Notes: generated by a model not told the origin, from the letters alone. A DNA stretch of 64,000 nucleotides from Paraburkholderia xenovorans LB400 (GCF_000013645.1 NC_007951.1:4216001-4280000), one strand, 5' to 3'; shown: positions 33,512 through 43,216, counted from the stretch's first letter. Numbers and translations are program-made.

Positions 33512-36103
33512 TCACACCACCACGTTCACGAGGCGCCCCGGCACCACGACGATCTTCTTCGGCGCCTTGCCTTCGCTGAACTTCGCGACCATCTCATGAG
33601 CGGCCGCGAGCTGTTCGATCGCTTCACGCGAGGCGTCTTTCGCCACCGTGATCGCGCCGCGCACCTTGCCGTTCACCTGCAGCACGAGTTCGATCTCGGA
33701 CTGCTCCAGCGCCTTCTCGTCGACCTTCGGCCACGGCGCGTCGAGCAGCGAGCCGAGCTCGTCGGCGTAACCGAGTTCCTGCCACAACTGGAACGTGAGG
33801 TGCGGCACGACCGGATACAGCACGCGCAGCATCACGCTGCAGGTTTCGCGCAGCACGGCCGGGCGGGCGCCCTTCGCGCTGTCGAGCGCGTTGAGCATTT
33901 TCATCGCGGCCGACACCACCGTGTTGTATTGCAGGCGTTGATAGTCGAAGTCGGCCTGCTTCAGCACGCTGTAGATCTCGCGGCGCAAGACTTTCTCGAC
34001 GTCGCTCAGTTGCGCGGCGTCGAACGTGCCGCCCTGGCGCAGAGCGGCTTCGTTCGCCTGGCTGAAGCTCCACACGCGGCGCAGGAAGCGGCTCGCGCCT
34101 TCCACGCCTGAACCGGACCATTCGAGCGACTGCTCCGGCGGTGCGGCGAACATCACGAACAGACGCGCGGTGTCCGCGCCGTGCTGATCGATCAGCAATT
34201 GCGGATCGACGCCGTTGTTCTTCGACTTCGACATCTTCTCGACGCCGCCGAGCACCACCGGCTGGCCGTCCTCGTTGAGGATCGCGCCGACCGGGCGGCC
34301 CTTGTCGTCGAACGAAACGGTCACCTCGGCCGGGTTGTACCAGGTCTTCTTGCCCGCTTCGTTTTCACGATAGTAGGTTTCGTTGAGCACCATGCCCTGC
34401 GTAAGCAGGTTTTTGGCCGGCTCGCCGAACCTGATCAGCCCGAGGTCGCGCATCACCTTCGCCCAGAAGCGCGAGTACAACAGATGCAGAATCGCGTGCT
34501 CGATGCCGCCGATGTACTGGTCCATGGGCGCCCAGTAGTCGGTGCGCTCGTCGACCATGGTCTTCGCACCCGGCGACGCATAGCGGTAGAAGTACCACGA
34601 CGAATCGACGAAGGTGTCCATCGTGTCGGTTTCGCGTTTGGCCGCGCCGCCGCAGGTCGGGCAGGTGCAGTTCACGAACGCTTCGGACCTGGCGAGCGGA
34701 TTGCCCGTGCCGTCCGGCACGAGGTCTTCCGGCAGCACCACCGGCAGATCTTTTTCCGGCACCGGCACGTCGCCGCACGTCGGGCAGTGGATGATCGGAA
34801 TCGGCGTGCCCCAGTAACGCTGGCGCGACACGCCCCAGTCACGCAGACGCCACGTGATCTGCTTGTCGCCGAGGCCGAGTTCCTTCAGGTCGGCGGCGAT
34901 GCGGTCCACTGCCTGTTCGTAGTTGAGGCCGTCGTACTTGCCGCTGTTGATCAGCGTGCCGGTCTTCTCGCCGTACCATTCCTGCCAGGCTTCGGTCGAG
35001 AATTCCTTGCCTTCGACCGCGACCACCTGCCTGACCGGCAGACCGTATTTCTTCACGAACGCGAAGTCGCGCTCGTCGTGCGCCGGCACGCCCATCACCG
35101 CGCCTTCGCCGTAGCTCATCAGCACGTAGTTGCCGATCCACACTTCGACCTGCTCCTGCGTCAGCGGATGCGTGACGGTGAAGCCGGTGGCCATGCCCTT
35201 CTTTTCCATGGTCGCGACGTCGGCTTCAGCCACGCCGCCGCGCTTGCATTCCTCGATGAAGGCTTGCAGTTCCGGCTTGTCTTTCGCCAGACGCGTAGCA
35301 AGCGGATGCTCGGCGGCGATCGCGCAGAAGGTGACGCCCATGATCGTGTCGGCGCGCGTGGTGAACACGCGCAGCAGCTTCTGTTCGCCGTCGATCTCGT
35401 ACGGGAAGCCGAAGTTCACGCCGAAGCTCTTGCCGATCCAGTTCTGCTGCATGATCTTGACGCGCTCGGGCCAGCCGAGGCCTTCGAGGTCGTTCAGCAG
35501 TTCGTCCGCGTACTGCGTGATGCGCATGTAGTACATCGGGATTTCGCGCTTTTCGACCAGCGCACCCGAACGCCAGCCGCGGCCGTCGATCACCTGCTCG
35601 TTGGCGAGCACGGTCTGGTCGACCGGATCCCAGTTCACCGTGCCGGTTTTCTTGTACGCGATGCCCTTTTCGAGCATCTTCAGGAACAGCCACTGGTTCC
35701 ACTTGTAGTAATCCGGGCTGCACGTGGCGACTTCGCGCGACCAGTCGATCGCGAGGCCCATCGACTGCATCTGCTTCTTCATGTAAGCGATGTTGTCGTA
35801 GGTCCACTTCGCGGGCGGCACGTTGTTGGCCATCGCGGCGTTTTCCGCCGGCATGCCGAACGCGTCCCAACCCATCGGCATCAGCACGTTGTAGCCGTTC
35901 ATCCGCAGATAGCGGTACATCACGTCGTTGATCGTGTAATTGCGCACGTGACCCATGTGCAGCTTGCCCGACGGGTACGGCAGCATCGAGACGCAATAGA
36001 ACTTGGGCTTGTCTGTGACTTCCGTCGTCTTGTACGCGTCGATGGCGCGCCATTGCCCTTGCGCGGCGGATTCGACGTCGGAGGGAACGTATTTTTCGTG
36101 CAT
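33512..36103 (-). CDS. leuS: Leucyl-tRNA synthetase
   Basis: An 863-residue class I synthetase. The HIGH motif is HMGH at residues 49-52 (PYPSGKLHMGHVRNY), the KMSKS motif is at 623-627, and the editing domain lies between. A Cys4 zinc-like site (CPTCGDVPV and CTCPTCGG) is present. The ATG at 36103 matches the family start MHEKYVP; the frame is open 12 codons more. Part of the bamE-to-proA run. Confidence 0.97.
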   Translation of the reverse strand: MHEKYVPSDVESAAQGQWRAIDAYKTTEVTDKPKFYCVSMLPYPSGKLHMGHVRNYTINDVMYRYLRMNGYNVLMPMGWDAFGMPAENAAMANNVPPAKWTYDNIAYMKKQMQSMGLAIDWSREVATCSPDYYKWNQWLFLKMLEKGIAYKKTGTVNWDPVDQTVLANEQVIDGRGWRSGALVEKREIPMYYMRITQYADELLNDLEGLGWPERVKIMQQNWIGKSFGVNFGFPYEIDGEQKLLRVFTTRADTIMGVTFCAIAAEHPLATRLAKDKPELQAFIEECKRGGVAEADVATMEKKGMATGFTVTHPLTQEQVEVWIGNYVLMSYGEGAVMGVPAHDERDFAFVKKYGLPVRQVVAVEGKEFSTEAWQEWYGEKTGTLINSGKYDGLNYEQAVDRIAADLKELGLGDKQITWRLRDWGVSRQRYWGTPIPIIHCPTCGDVPVPEKDLPVVLPEDLVPDGTGNPLARSEAFVNCTCPTCGGAAKRETDTMDTFVDSSWYFYRYASPGAKTMVDERTDYWAPMDQYIGGIEHAILHLLYSRFWAKVMRDLGLIRFGEPAKNLLTQGMVLNETYYRENEAGKKTWYNPAEVTVSFDDKGRPVGAILNEDGQPVVLGGVEKMSKSKNNGVDPQLLIDQHGADTARLFVMFAAPPEQSLEWSGSGVEGASRFLRRVWSFSQANEAALRQGGTFDAAQLSDVEKVLRREIYSVLKQADFDYQRLQYNTVVSAAMKMLNALDSAKGARPAVLRETCSVMLRVLYPVVPHLTFQLWQELGYADELGSLLDAPWPKVDEKALEQSEIELVLQVNGKVRGAITVAKDASREAIEQLAAAHEMVAKFSEGKAPKKIVVVPGRLVNVVV

Positions 36104-36255
36104 GGTGTGATGGGATCGCTGGGTTCGGTGCTTTCGCACCGGGCCTGGTGCTCTGCTGGATGAAATGGCGTCGATTCCCCTTCTGCGGGGGAAAGGGCTG
36201 ATTATACCGTCCGCGGACGGCTACGCCGCGCGGCGCGGCGTGCGACGCGGCGCGG

Positions 36256-36687
36256 CTACGGCTTCGCAGCCGGCGGCGGCGGGTCGGTCACGAAACCGAT
36301 CCGCTCCAGACCCGCCTGCTGCGCCGCGCCCATGACCTGCGCGATCACTTCGTAGCGCGTGGAGCGCTCGGCGCTCAGATGGATCTCGGGTTGGTCGCTC
36401 TGCTTGCCCGCTTGCGTGAAGCGCGTGCGCATCTGGTCGAGCGTGATGACGGTGCCGTTCCAGTAGAGTTTGCCGGCGGCGTCGATGGAAAGGGAAATGG
36501 TTTGCGGCGTCTGGCGCGCGGGCGCGGCGGCGACTTTCGGCAGATCGAGCCGGATTGCGTGCGTGAATAAAGGCGCGGTAATGATAAAAATCACCAGCAG
36601 CACCAGCATCACGTCGATCAGCGGCGTCATGTTGATCTCGGCCATCGGCGCGGCCGTCTGCTTTTTCTCGAGTCCGCCGAATGCCAT
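36256..36687 (-). CDS. exbD: Biopolymer transport protein ExbD
   Basis: A 143-residue protein with one N-terminal membrane segment (INMTPLIDVMLVLLVIFIIT, with the key D in PLIDV) and a periplasmic domain. It works with ExbB to energise TonB by proton flow. It begins 27 bases after exbB. Without a neighbouring tonB a TolR-like role cannot be excluded, but the sequence resembles ExbD more. Confidence 0.88.
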   Translation of the reverse strand: MAFGGLEKKQTAAPMAEINMTPLIDVMLVLLVIFIITAPLFTHAIRLDLPKVAAAPARQTPQTISLSIDAAGKLYWNGTVITLDQMRTRFTQAGKQSDQPEIHLSAERSTRYEVIAQVMGAAQQAGLERIGFVTDPPPPAAKP

Positions 36688-36714
36688 GTCGCCTCCTTCT
36701 GCCTGAGCGCGCGC

Positions 36715-37425
36715 TTAGTGGGTCGAGACCTGCTGGGCGCGCGCGGGCGCCGGAGTCTGTTCCGCCGGCGCGCACACGTAGGCGTGCAGATCGTGCGCGA
36801 AGCCGTCGAGTTCTTCCGACAACTGCAGCACCAGCCGGCCGAGCACGTTGTACGCCAGCACCGCCGGAATCGCCACCACGAGGCCGAAAGCGGTCATGAT
36901 GAGCGCCTCGCCCACCGGTCCGGCGACGTTTTCGATCTGCGCCTGACCGCTCGCCGCAATGCTGCCGAGCGCGTGATAGATACCCCACACGGTACCGAGC
37001 AAGCCGACGAACGGCGCCGTGCTTCCCACCGAGGCCAGCAGCACCTGGCCGAATTCGAGCCGCCGCTGCGACGCATTGAGCGCCTGGCGCAACGCGCGCA
37101 GCACCCGCTCGCTACGCTCGACGCGGGCGAGCAGCGCGCCGGGAATATCCACCTCAGCCGCGTGGAGCGCCGCTTCTGCAAGCGGCGTGAAGACCCGCTC
37201 GCGGTCCGCGCGCCGCAACGCCGCGACGCCTTCGGAGAGCGTGGGCGCCTGCCAGAACTGGGCGATCGCGCGCGTGGCCTGACGTTTGGCGCGGGTGAGG
37301 ATCCAGCTTTTGACGATCAGAAAGCACCAGCTCGCAATCGACATGGCCAGCAGCACATAAGCGACGCCATGCGTGATCGCGTCGCTGGTTTGCAGGTAAT
37401 GGATGATGCCGCTGCTGCCTGCCAT
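36715..37425 (-). CDS. exbB: MotA/TolQ/ExbB proton channel protein
   Basis: A 236-residue inner-membrane protein with three hydrophobic segments: near residues 20-38, then LLASVGSTAPFVGLLGTVWGI near 120-140, and ALIMTAFGLVVAIPAVLAYN near 165-185. These match ExbB/TolQ. It pairs with the downstream exbD. The C-terminal tail is short. Confidence 0.9.
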   Translation of the reverse strand: MAGSSGIIHYLQTSDAITHGVAYVLLAMSIASWCFLIVKSWILTRAKRQATRAIAQFWQAPTLSEGVAALRRADRERVFTPLAEAALHAAEVDIPGALLARVERSERVLRALRQALNASQRRLEFGQVLLASVGSTAPFVGLLGTVWGIYHALGSIAASGQAQIENVAGPVGEALIMTAFGLVVAIPAVLAYNVLGRLVLQLSEELDGFAHDLHAYVCAPAEQTPAPARAQQVSTH

Positions 37426-37513
37426 CTGACCTCGCCGTGGAGTAGTGATTGCACGGACGCGCCGGGAAACGCAATGCGCCCGAGATCCGCTCAGAATACG
37501 TTCAACTCAGCGT

Positions 37514-38311
37514 TCAACGCAGGCCAAGTACGTCCTGCATGTCGAAAAAGCCGGTTGCGTGGCCTTCGAGGAAACGTACAGCACGAAGCGCGCCTTGCGC
37601 GTACGACAGACGGCTCGCCGACTTGTGCGTAATCTCGATGCGCTCGCCGATGCCCGCAAACAGCACCGTATGGTCGCCGACGATATCGCCGCCGCGAATC
37701 GCCGAAAAACCGATCGTGGACGGGTCGCGTTCGCCGGTCACGCCTTCGCGGCTGTAGACCGCGCAGTCGTCGAGATTGCGGCCGAGCGCGTGGGCGATTA
37801 CTTCACCCATTGTCAATGCGGTGCCGGACGGCGCGTCGACCTTATGGCGGTGATGCGCCTCGATGATCTCGATGTCGTAGCCGGTCGCGAAATGCTTCGC
37901 GGCATATTCGAGCAGCTTCAGCGTGACGTTCACGCCCACGCTCATGTTCGACGCGAACATGATGGCGATCCTGTCCGCCGCTGCGCGCAGTTGCGCCTTC
38001 TGCTCGTTGTCGAAGCCGGTTGTGCCGATCACCATTTTGACGTTGTGACGCTGCGCCGCTTCCAGATGCACCAGCGTGCCTTCCGGGCGCGTGAAGTCGA
38101 TCAGGTAGTCGGATTCGGCGAACACGCGCTCGATGTCGTCGGTCAGCACGACGCCCGTCTGTTTGCCGAGAAATGCGCCGGCGTCCTGACCGAGCTGCGG
38201 GGAGCCCACGCGGTCGAGCGCGCCGGACAGCGTAGCGTCGGAATCATTGAGGACGGTTTCGATGAGCATGCGGCCCATACGGCCCGATGCGCCAGCAATG
38301 GCAATTTTCAT
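37514..38311 (-). CDS. dapB: 4-hydroxy-tetrahydrodipicolinate reductase
   Basis: A 265-residue enzyme of the diaminopimelate/lysine pathway using NAD(P)H. The Rossmann motif is GASGRMG (7-13); the catalytic segment EAHHRHKVDAPSGTAL has the HHRHK at 153-157. The start at 38311 is the family N-terminus MKIAIAGA. Lies between bamE and exbB, as in other Burkholderia genomes. Confidence 0.96.
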   Translation of the reverse strand: MKIAIAGASGRMGRMLIETVLNDSDATLSGALDRVGSPQLGQDAGAFLGKQTGVVLTDDIERVFAESDYLIDFTRPEGTLVHLEAAQRHNVKMVIGTTGFDNEQKAQLRAAADRIAIMFASNMSVGVNVTLKLLEYAAKHFATGYDIEIIEAHHRHKVDAPSGTALTMGEVIAHALGRNLDDCAVYSREGVTGERDPSTIGFSAIRGGDIVGDHTVLFAGIGERIEITHKSASRLSYAQGALRAVRFLEGHATGFFDMQDVLGLR

Positions 38312-38500
38312 GGCTACGAGGGTTCGAAAAGGCAAAACCCGGCAAAAGCGGGCGAAAGCGGCGGCGGGCAGCACCCGTGCGCCGCGCATGACTGAAACAG
38401 GCAGAGAACCGCACGGACGCCGCGCGCCGCGGTTGCCCGTGCGCAGCGTCCGTCTTGAGCATACGTCTTAAGCACGAGCATTAAGACAGGGACAGCGCGA

Positions 38501-39328
38501 TTAGCCGCCCGTTCCCGAAGCCGGCGAAGAGGTCAACGGCGTGTTGTACGTCGGCCCGCCGTTGCTGCTTTGCGGGCCCGTCGGGCCAACCGGATTGCTG
38601 TTGTCCGTACCCGGATTCTGCGGCGGCGGCGGACGATGGAACTGGAATTGCGGTTGCCCATTGCCCGTGGGGCTTTGCTGCGGGATGCCGCCGCCGTTGG
38701 CGGTCGGCGCGGTGGGCACGGACGGACGCGCGGGCGTCAACTGCACAGCATTGGTCGCCCGATTGGCGGCTTGTGCGGCTTCTGCGTTGGCGTCCGTGGA
38801 CGGCACCGCCGCGGCGGCTGCGCCGGCGACGGACGGCGAGCGCACCGTGTCAAGCGTGACCGGCGCCGCGGCGGCGGTCGCCTCGCTCGCGCCGCTGGCG
38901 CTGGTCGCCACGGCGGCAGCGGCCTTCTTCTTGCCCAGCTTGTCGCCGTCGATTTCAGCCAGCAATTCGAGGTTGGACGGCAGATCTTCGCCACCCGACC
39001 AGCTGGCGACGCGGTCGCCCGCGAAGAGAATCACGAAGTCGCGCTGCTGCACGACGTTAGTCGAGCCGCGCTTGAAATAGAACACGTAGTCCCAGCGGTC
39101 CGCGTGGAACATATCGGTCAGGAGCGGCGTGCCGAGCAATTGCTTGACCTGCGCGCGGGTCAGGCCGATCTGCATTTGCGCAGCCGCTTCTTTCGAGACG
39201 AAATTGCCTTGCACCACCGTAATACGGTACGGCGTGATGCTTTGGGCAATACGCTGTGTCAGGCTGTCGTAAGTGGAACATCCGGCAAGAACCGCGACAG
39301 TCGCAACAGCGATCAAGGTACCCCGCAT
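38501..39328 (-). CDS. bamE: Outer-membrane assembly lipoprotein BamE with long C-terminal tail
   Basis: A 275-residue lipoprotein of the BAM complex. Lipobox cysteine is C17 (AVLAGC). The BamE/SmpA domain occupies about residues 30-135, with GLTRAQVKQLLGTP and WDYVFYFKRG. The remaining about 140 residues are low-complexity Ala, then Pro/Gly/Asn/Gln-rich, making it over twice the length of the E. coli protein. The ATG at 39328 has a GGGGAG site; another ATG 13 codons upstream is possible. Divergent from fur, an arrangement common in betaproteobacteria. Confidence 0.88.
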   Translation of the reverse strand: MRGTLIAVATVAVLAGCSTYDSLTQRIAQSITPYRITVVQGNFVSKEAAAQMQIGLTRAQVKQLLGTPLLTDMFHADRWDYVFYFKRGSTNVVQQRDFVILFAGDRVASWSGGEDLPSNLELLAEIDGDKLGKKKAAAAVATSASGASEATAAAAPVTLDTVRSPSVAGAAAAAVPSTDANAEAAQAANRATNAVQLTPARPSVPTAPTANGGGIPQQSPTGNGQPQFQFHRPPPPQNPGTDNSNPVGPTGPQSSNGGPTYNTPLTSSPASGTGG

Positions 39329-39486
39329 GCGGCTCCCCCGGTAGATCAATTGAGATTTTGAAATCATTTCACTCACCGTGCGGGCCCGCTGACGAGCCGC
39401 GCGAGTTTCATTCCATCGAAGATGACCAGAACGCCAAAAACACATTACTATGAGAGCCCAGCATTGTACTCTAGGGATCCCTTGTC

Positions 39487-39915
39487 ATGACCAATCCAAC
39501 CGATCTCAAGAATATCGGGCTCAAGGCGACCCTTCCGCGCCTCAAAATCCTTGAGATTTTTCAGCACAGCCCGGTGCGCCACCTGACGGCCGAAGACGTG
39601 TATCGCAACCTGCTGCACGAAGAACTCGATATCGGACTTGCAACCGTGTATCGCGTGCTGACGCAATTCGAGCAGGCCGGCCTGCTCTCGCGCAGCAATT
39701 TCGAGTCGGGTAAGGCGGTGTTCGAACTGAATGAGGGGTCGCACCACGACCACCTCGTCTGTCTCGATTGCGGGCTCGTCGAAGAATTTTTCGATTCCGA
39801 AATCGAGGCCCGTCAGCAGTCCATCGCGAAGGAACGCGGCTTCAAGCTGCAGGAACACGCGTTGGCTTTGTACGGCGCCTGCACCAAGGAGAACTGCCCG
39901 CATCGCAAGCATTGA
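39487..39915 (+). CDS. fur: Ferric uptake regulator
   Basis: A 142-residue Fur protein. The winged helix covers residues 1-80. The metal-binding GSHHDHLVCLDCG has H86, H87 and H89 with C92 and C95, and the second zinc pair is C132 and C137. It represses iron-uptake genes when loaded with Fe(II). Divergent from bamE with a 158-bp gap. Confidence 0.97.
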   Translation: MTNPTDLKNIGLKATLPRLKILEIFQHSPVRHLTAEDVYRNLLHEELDIGLATVYRVLTQFEQAGLLSRSNFESGKAVFELNEGSHHDHLVCLDCGLVEEFFDSEIEARQQSIAKERGFKLQEHALALYGACTKENCPHRKH

Positions 39916-39952
39916 CGTGAGGCCGGCCGCGCTGGGGTGCGCGGTCCGCGAG

Positions 39953-39993
39953 CAAAAAAGACCCGGCCGATGCGAATCGGCCGGGTCTTTTTG
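39953..39993. terminator. Bidirectional terminator between fur and allA
   Basis: AAAAAAGACCCGGCCGA pairs with TCGGCCGGGTCTTTTT around TGCGAA. T-runs on both strands serve the convergent genes. Confidence 0.92.
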
Positions 39994-40032
39994 CATCTGT
40001 ATGCGAGATCTTTTATGCGGGCGCTTACGCCG

Positions 40033-40545
40033 CTATTCCACCCTTTCGGCGCTAGCCTCGAACGTCAGCCGCCGCGGCTGCGCCAATGACAATTCGTCGC
40101 AATTGGGCTGCTCGCCGCCACGATCCACCACCACGAAATCGCTCACCCGATCGAGCGCGAGCAACGGGTGATGCCAGACGCCTTTCGCATAGTTCACGCC
40201 CTGCCACGCGTCGGTCCAGAAGGCGCGCATCTGCGTCGGATCGAACTCGCCAGCCGGCGCGACTACCACCAGATAACGCCCCGCCGTTAAGGGAATGAAC
40301 GCCTGGCTGCCGAGCGGGTGCCGCTCCATCATCGTGATTTCGACCGGCAGCGCGCGCGGCTGCGCGCGAAACAGGTTGATCAGCGGCCGGCCGCCGTTCT
40401 CCGTCACGTCGACGCAGGCGAGGTCGTGATACCGCTCGGTCGTCCCGCCGTTGATGGCGAAATGACGCGCGCCCTCCAGCTCGATGACGTCGCCGAACGG
40501 CGCAAAAGCTGCGCGCGTGAGCCGTTCCATCTGCAATGTCTTCAT
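40033..40545 (-). CDS. allA: Ureidoglycolate lyase
   Basis: A 170-residue cupin-fold enzyme that releases glyoxylate and urea from ureidoglycolate. Family segments seen are FAPFGDVIE, RAQPRALPVEITMMERHPLGSQ (two pieces) and GVWHHPLLALD. The frame is open upstream, but MKTLQMERLT at 40545 is the family start and follows the alc stop by 13 bases. Works directly after allantoicase. Confidence 0.93.
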   Translation of the reverse strand: MKTLQMERLTRAAFAPFGDVIELEGARHFAINGGTTERYHDLACVDVTENGGRPLINLFRAQPRALPVEITMMERHPLGSQAFIPLTAGRYLVVVAPAGEFDPTQMRAFWTDAWQGVNYAKGVWHHPLLALDRVSDFVVVDRGGEQPNCDELSLAQPRRLTFEASAERVE

Positions 40546-40558
40546 CGACGCCGCCCCG

Positions 40559-41569
40559 TTATGCGATTTCGCCCCACAGGCGCAGGCGCGACACGCCGCC
40601 GTCCGGAAAGATATTGAAACGCACATGCGTGACCGGGCCCAGTGACGCGAGGTTATCCGCGAAGGTGTGGACGTGGTCCATCTGCAGTTTCTGCTCGCCG
40701 AGCAGCACCGGCCAGAACATCGCCTGCGTGACGAGCGAGTCGTCCGTCCCGCCCGTCACCGACGCGGCTTGCAGTGAACAGCGGTCCGGGAAGTTGCCCT
40801 TGAAGTGCGCCGTATCTACGTCGATCTTGCGGATCACGCCCGGCCGCGCCAGCGCGACGATCGCCCAATCGTTGCCCGGCTCGCGGCGGCGCCGGGTTTC
40901 CCACCCGTCGCCCATGTTGATGCCACGGCCGGGCATCAGCATCTGCGAGGCCGGCCCGAAATGCTGGTTGTTCGCCGCGACCAGATAGGCGCCGTTCTCG
41001 ATGGCGGCCAGATCCAGCAGCGTGCCGCGCTCCACGCGCTCCCAATCGCGCTTCGGCTGGCCGTACGCGCGCAGGCGCGCGAGGCCGCCGTCCGGGTACA
41101 GATTCACGCGCAGATGGGTGAACGCGCGCGTGTCGTTCACATCGACATAGTGGTGCTGGTTGCCCTGCAGCGTGGTCGCAGGCACGAGGGTTTGCCAGTC
41201 GGCGTTGTCGGGCGGCACATCGCCTTCCACGTAGCAGGCGTCGATCGACGCGGCCGGCGGAAAGTTGCCGGTGAAGTGGCTCGTATCCAGATCCACGCCG
41301 TGCACGACGCCCGGGCGCGCGAGACGGATCACGCAGTAGTCGTGGCCGGTGGTGCGCTTGCGGCGGGTTTCCCAGCCGTCCATCCACTTGCCGTGGTCGT
41401 CGTATTTGCCGGGGATGAACACCGCCGGCTGCGGCTCGAGCATGCGTTCTTTCGGCGCGAAGAATTCGTCGCTCGCAAAAAGCGCCTGCGCGCCCAGACG
41501 CGGGTCGGCGAGGTTCATGTAGCGACGGGTGAAAGCGGGAGCGTTGGGGTCGAGGATCGGATTAGCCAT
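40559..41569 (-). CDS. alc: Allantoicase
   Basis: A 336-residue enzyme splitting allantoate into ureidoglycolate and urea. The two-fold internal repeat of the family is visible: KWMDGWETRRKR and NMGDGWETRRRR each start a jelly-roll half, as do ASDEFFAPKERM and ASQMLMPGRGI. Co-transcribed with allA. A dctA gene lies 116 bp upstream on the same strand. Confidence 0.94.
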   Translation of the reverse strand: MANPILDPNAPAFTRRYMNLADPRLGAQALFASDEFFAPKERMLEPQPAVFIPGKYDDHGKWMDGWETRRKRTTGHDYCVIRLARPGVVHGVDLDTSHFTGNFPPAASIDACYVEGDVPPDNADWQTLVPATTLQGNQHHYVDVNDTRAFTHLRVNLYPDGGLARLRAYGQPKRDWERVERGTLLDLAAIENGAYLVAANNQHFGPASQMLMPGRGINMGDGWETRRRREPGNDWAIVALARPGVIRKIDVDTAHFKGNFPDRCSLQAASVTGGTDDSLVTQAMFWPVLLGEQKLQMDHVHTFADNLASLGPVTHVRFNIFPDGGVSRLRLWGEIA

Positions 41570-41685
41570 AGTCTCTAGTCTCGGTCAGGCGGCGAAAAAG
41601 TGAAGGAGAGCCGGCGTTCCTGGGGATCTGCCGGCGCTGGAGGCGCGCTGCGTTGGCGCGCCGATCTGGATACGGTTTCTCAGGT

Positions 41686-43008
41686 TCAGACGGCCGGAGC
41701 GTGTTCGCCCGCGGCAGGCTCGGCGTCTTCACCGGCCGGCACGTAGCGCAACGCTTCGTCGCGATTCAGCACGCGATGCGCGCGCGCCCGGTCGATATCG
41801 TTTTCCCACACGGCGACCACCACCGTCGCCACGCAGTTGCCGATCAGGTTGGTCAGCGCACGCGCAATGCCGACGAACCAGTCGACCGGCAGGATCAGCA
41901 CGAGACCCAGCACGGGAATCGCCGGAATCGCGGACAACGTCGCGGCCAGAATCACGATGGCCGAGCCGGGAATGCCGTGCGCGCCCTTCGACGTCACCAG
42001 CGAAACCAGCACCACCACGATCAGGTCATGCACGGACAGCGGCGTATTGGTGGCCTGCGCGATGAAAATCACCGCCAGCGTGAGATAGATGGAGAAGCCG
42101 TCGAGATTGAACGAGTAGCCGGTCGGAATGACGAGCCCGACGGTGGAGTCCTTGACGCCCATCCATTCGAGCTTGCGCATGATCTGCGGCAGCACGGCAT
42201 CGGACGAGGCGGTGCCGAGCACGATCGACAGTTCTTCGCGCAGGTAGCGGATCAGCTTGAAGATGCTGAAGCCGGCGAGCCGCATCACGACGCCCAGCAC
42301 CACAGCCACGAACACGAAGCAGCTCACGTAGAACACGAGCACCAGCATGCCGAGCTGCTTGAGCGACTCGACGCCATAGGTGCCGGTGGTGAAGGCAATC
42401 GCCCCGAGCACGCCGAGCGGCGCGAGCTTGATGATGAAGCCCATTACGCGGAAAAACACCTGCGACAGTTCGTCGATCAGGCTGCTCACACGCTGCGCCT
42501 TGCCGCCGAGCAGCGAGAGTGCCGAGCCGAACAGCACCGAAAACACCAGAATCTGCAGGATGTCGCCGGTAGCGAACGCGTTGATCGCCGTGTCGGGGAT
42601 GATCTTCAGCAGGAAGCCTGCCGTGTCCTTCAGGCTCTTCGCGTTTTCGGTGTAAGTCGAGAGCGACGAAGGATCCAGCGAGCGCAGATCGATGTTCATG
42701 CCGACGCCGGGCTGCGTGACATACGCGAGTATTGCGCCGATCACGAGCGCGATCGTCGTCATCACCTCGAAGTAGATCACGGCCTTCAGGCCGACGCGCC
42801 CCACCTTGCGCAGGTCGCCGGCATGCGCCATGCCGCTCACCACGACGCAGAACACGATCGGGCCGATCACCATCTTGATCAGTTTGAGAAAGCCGTCGCC
42901 GAGCGGGCGCAGCGATTGGGCGAAATGCGGGTACACGGCGCCGATCACGATACCCGCCACCAGCGCTATGACGACCCGGCCAAACAGCGAATTGAAAAAT
43001 TTCAACAC
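41686..43008 (-). CDS. dctA: C4-dicarboxylate:H+/Na+ symporter DctA
   Basis: A 440-residue glutamate/C4-dicarboxylate-type carrier. Family motifs are KMVIGPIVFCVVVSG, SDAVLPQIMRKLEWMG, TGYSFNLDGFSIYL and SKGAHGIPGSA. It imports succinate, fumarate and malate. The start is GTG (43008), decided by an AGGAGG 5 bases upstream. The adjacent FadR-type regulator and a palindrome 35-49 bases before the start suggest regulation; linkage to alc-allA is unusual and may indicate use with ureide metabolism. Confidence 0.93.
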   Translation of the reverse strand: MLKFFNSLFGRVVIALVAGIVIGAVYPHFAQSLRPLGDGFLKLIKMVIGPIVFCVVVSGMAHAGDLRKVGRVGLKAVIYFEVMTTIALVIGAILAYVTQPGVGMNIDLRSLDPSSLSTYTENAKSLKDTAGFLLKIIPDTAINAFATGDILQILVFSVLFGSALSLLGGKAQRVSSLIDELSQVFFRVMGFIIKLAPLGVLGAIAFTTGTYGVESLKQLGMLVLVFYVSCFVFVAVVLGVVMRLAGFSIFKLIRYLREELSIVLGTASSDAVLPQIMRKLEWMGVKDSTVGLVIPTGYSFNLDGFSIYLTLAVIFIAQATNTPLSVHDLIVVVLVSLVTSKGAHGIPGSAIVILAATLSAIPAIPVLGLVLILPVDWFVGIARALTNLIGNCVATVVVAVWENDIDRARAHRVLNRDEALRYVPAGEDAEPAAGEHAPAV

Positions 43009-43042
43009 GGCTTCCTCCTGGTTGCGATTCAGATCTGTTCAG

Positions 43043-43057
43043 ACTGGTCCGACCAGT
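43043..43057. promoter_or_regulatory. Perfect FadR-type palindrome upstream of dctA
   Basis: The 15-bp sequence ACTGGTC-C-GACCAGT is a perfect inverted repeat with the TGGTC-N-GACCA core seen in operators of FadR/GntR regulators. It is 35 bases before the dctA start. Confidence 0.6.
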
Positions 43058-43204
43058 GCTGTTATGTCGAATAGTAGGAAGCCGATATACTGGCGTCAAG
43101 GGTTCATGGAACAGTGTTTACCCGCTGTTTTTACAGCGTTTTCAGACCGGATGCGTGGCGGTGAACGGTAAGCCGCACGAGCGTTCGAGCCGCGTATTAC
43201 AATG

Positions 43205-43216
43205 CTGGTCAGACCG
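43205..43216. promoter_or_regulatory. Second FadR-type half-palindrome near the regulator start
   Basis: CTGGTC-A-GACCG repeats the TGGTC-N-GACC core of the site at 43043-43057. It lies 21-32 bases before the regulator ATG and could mediate autoregulation. Confidence 0.5.
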
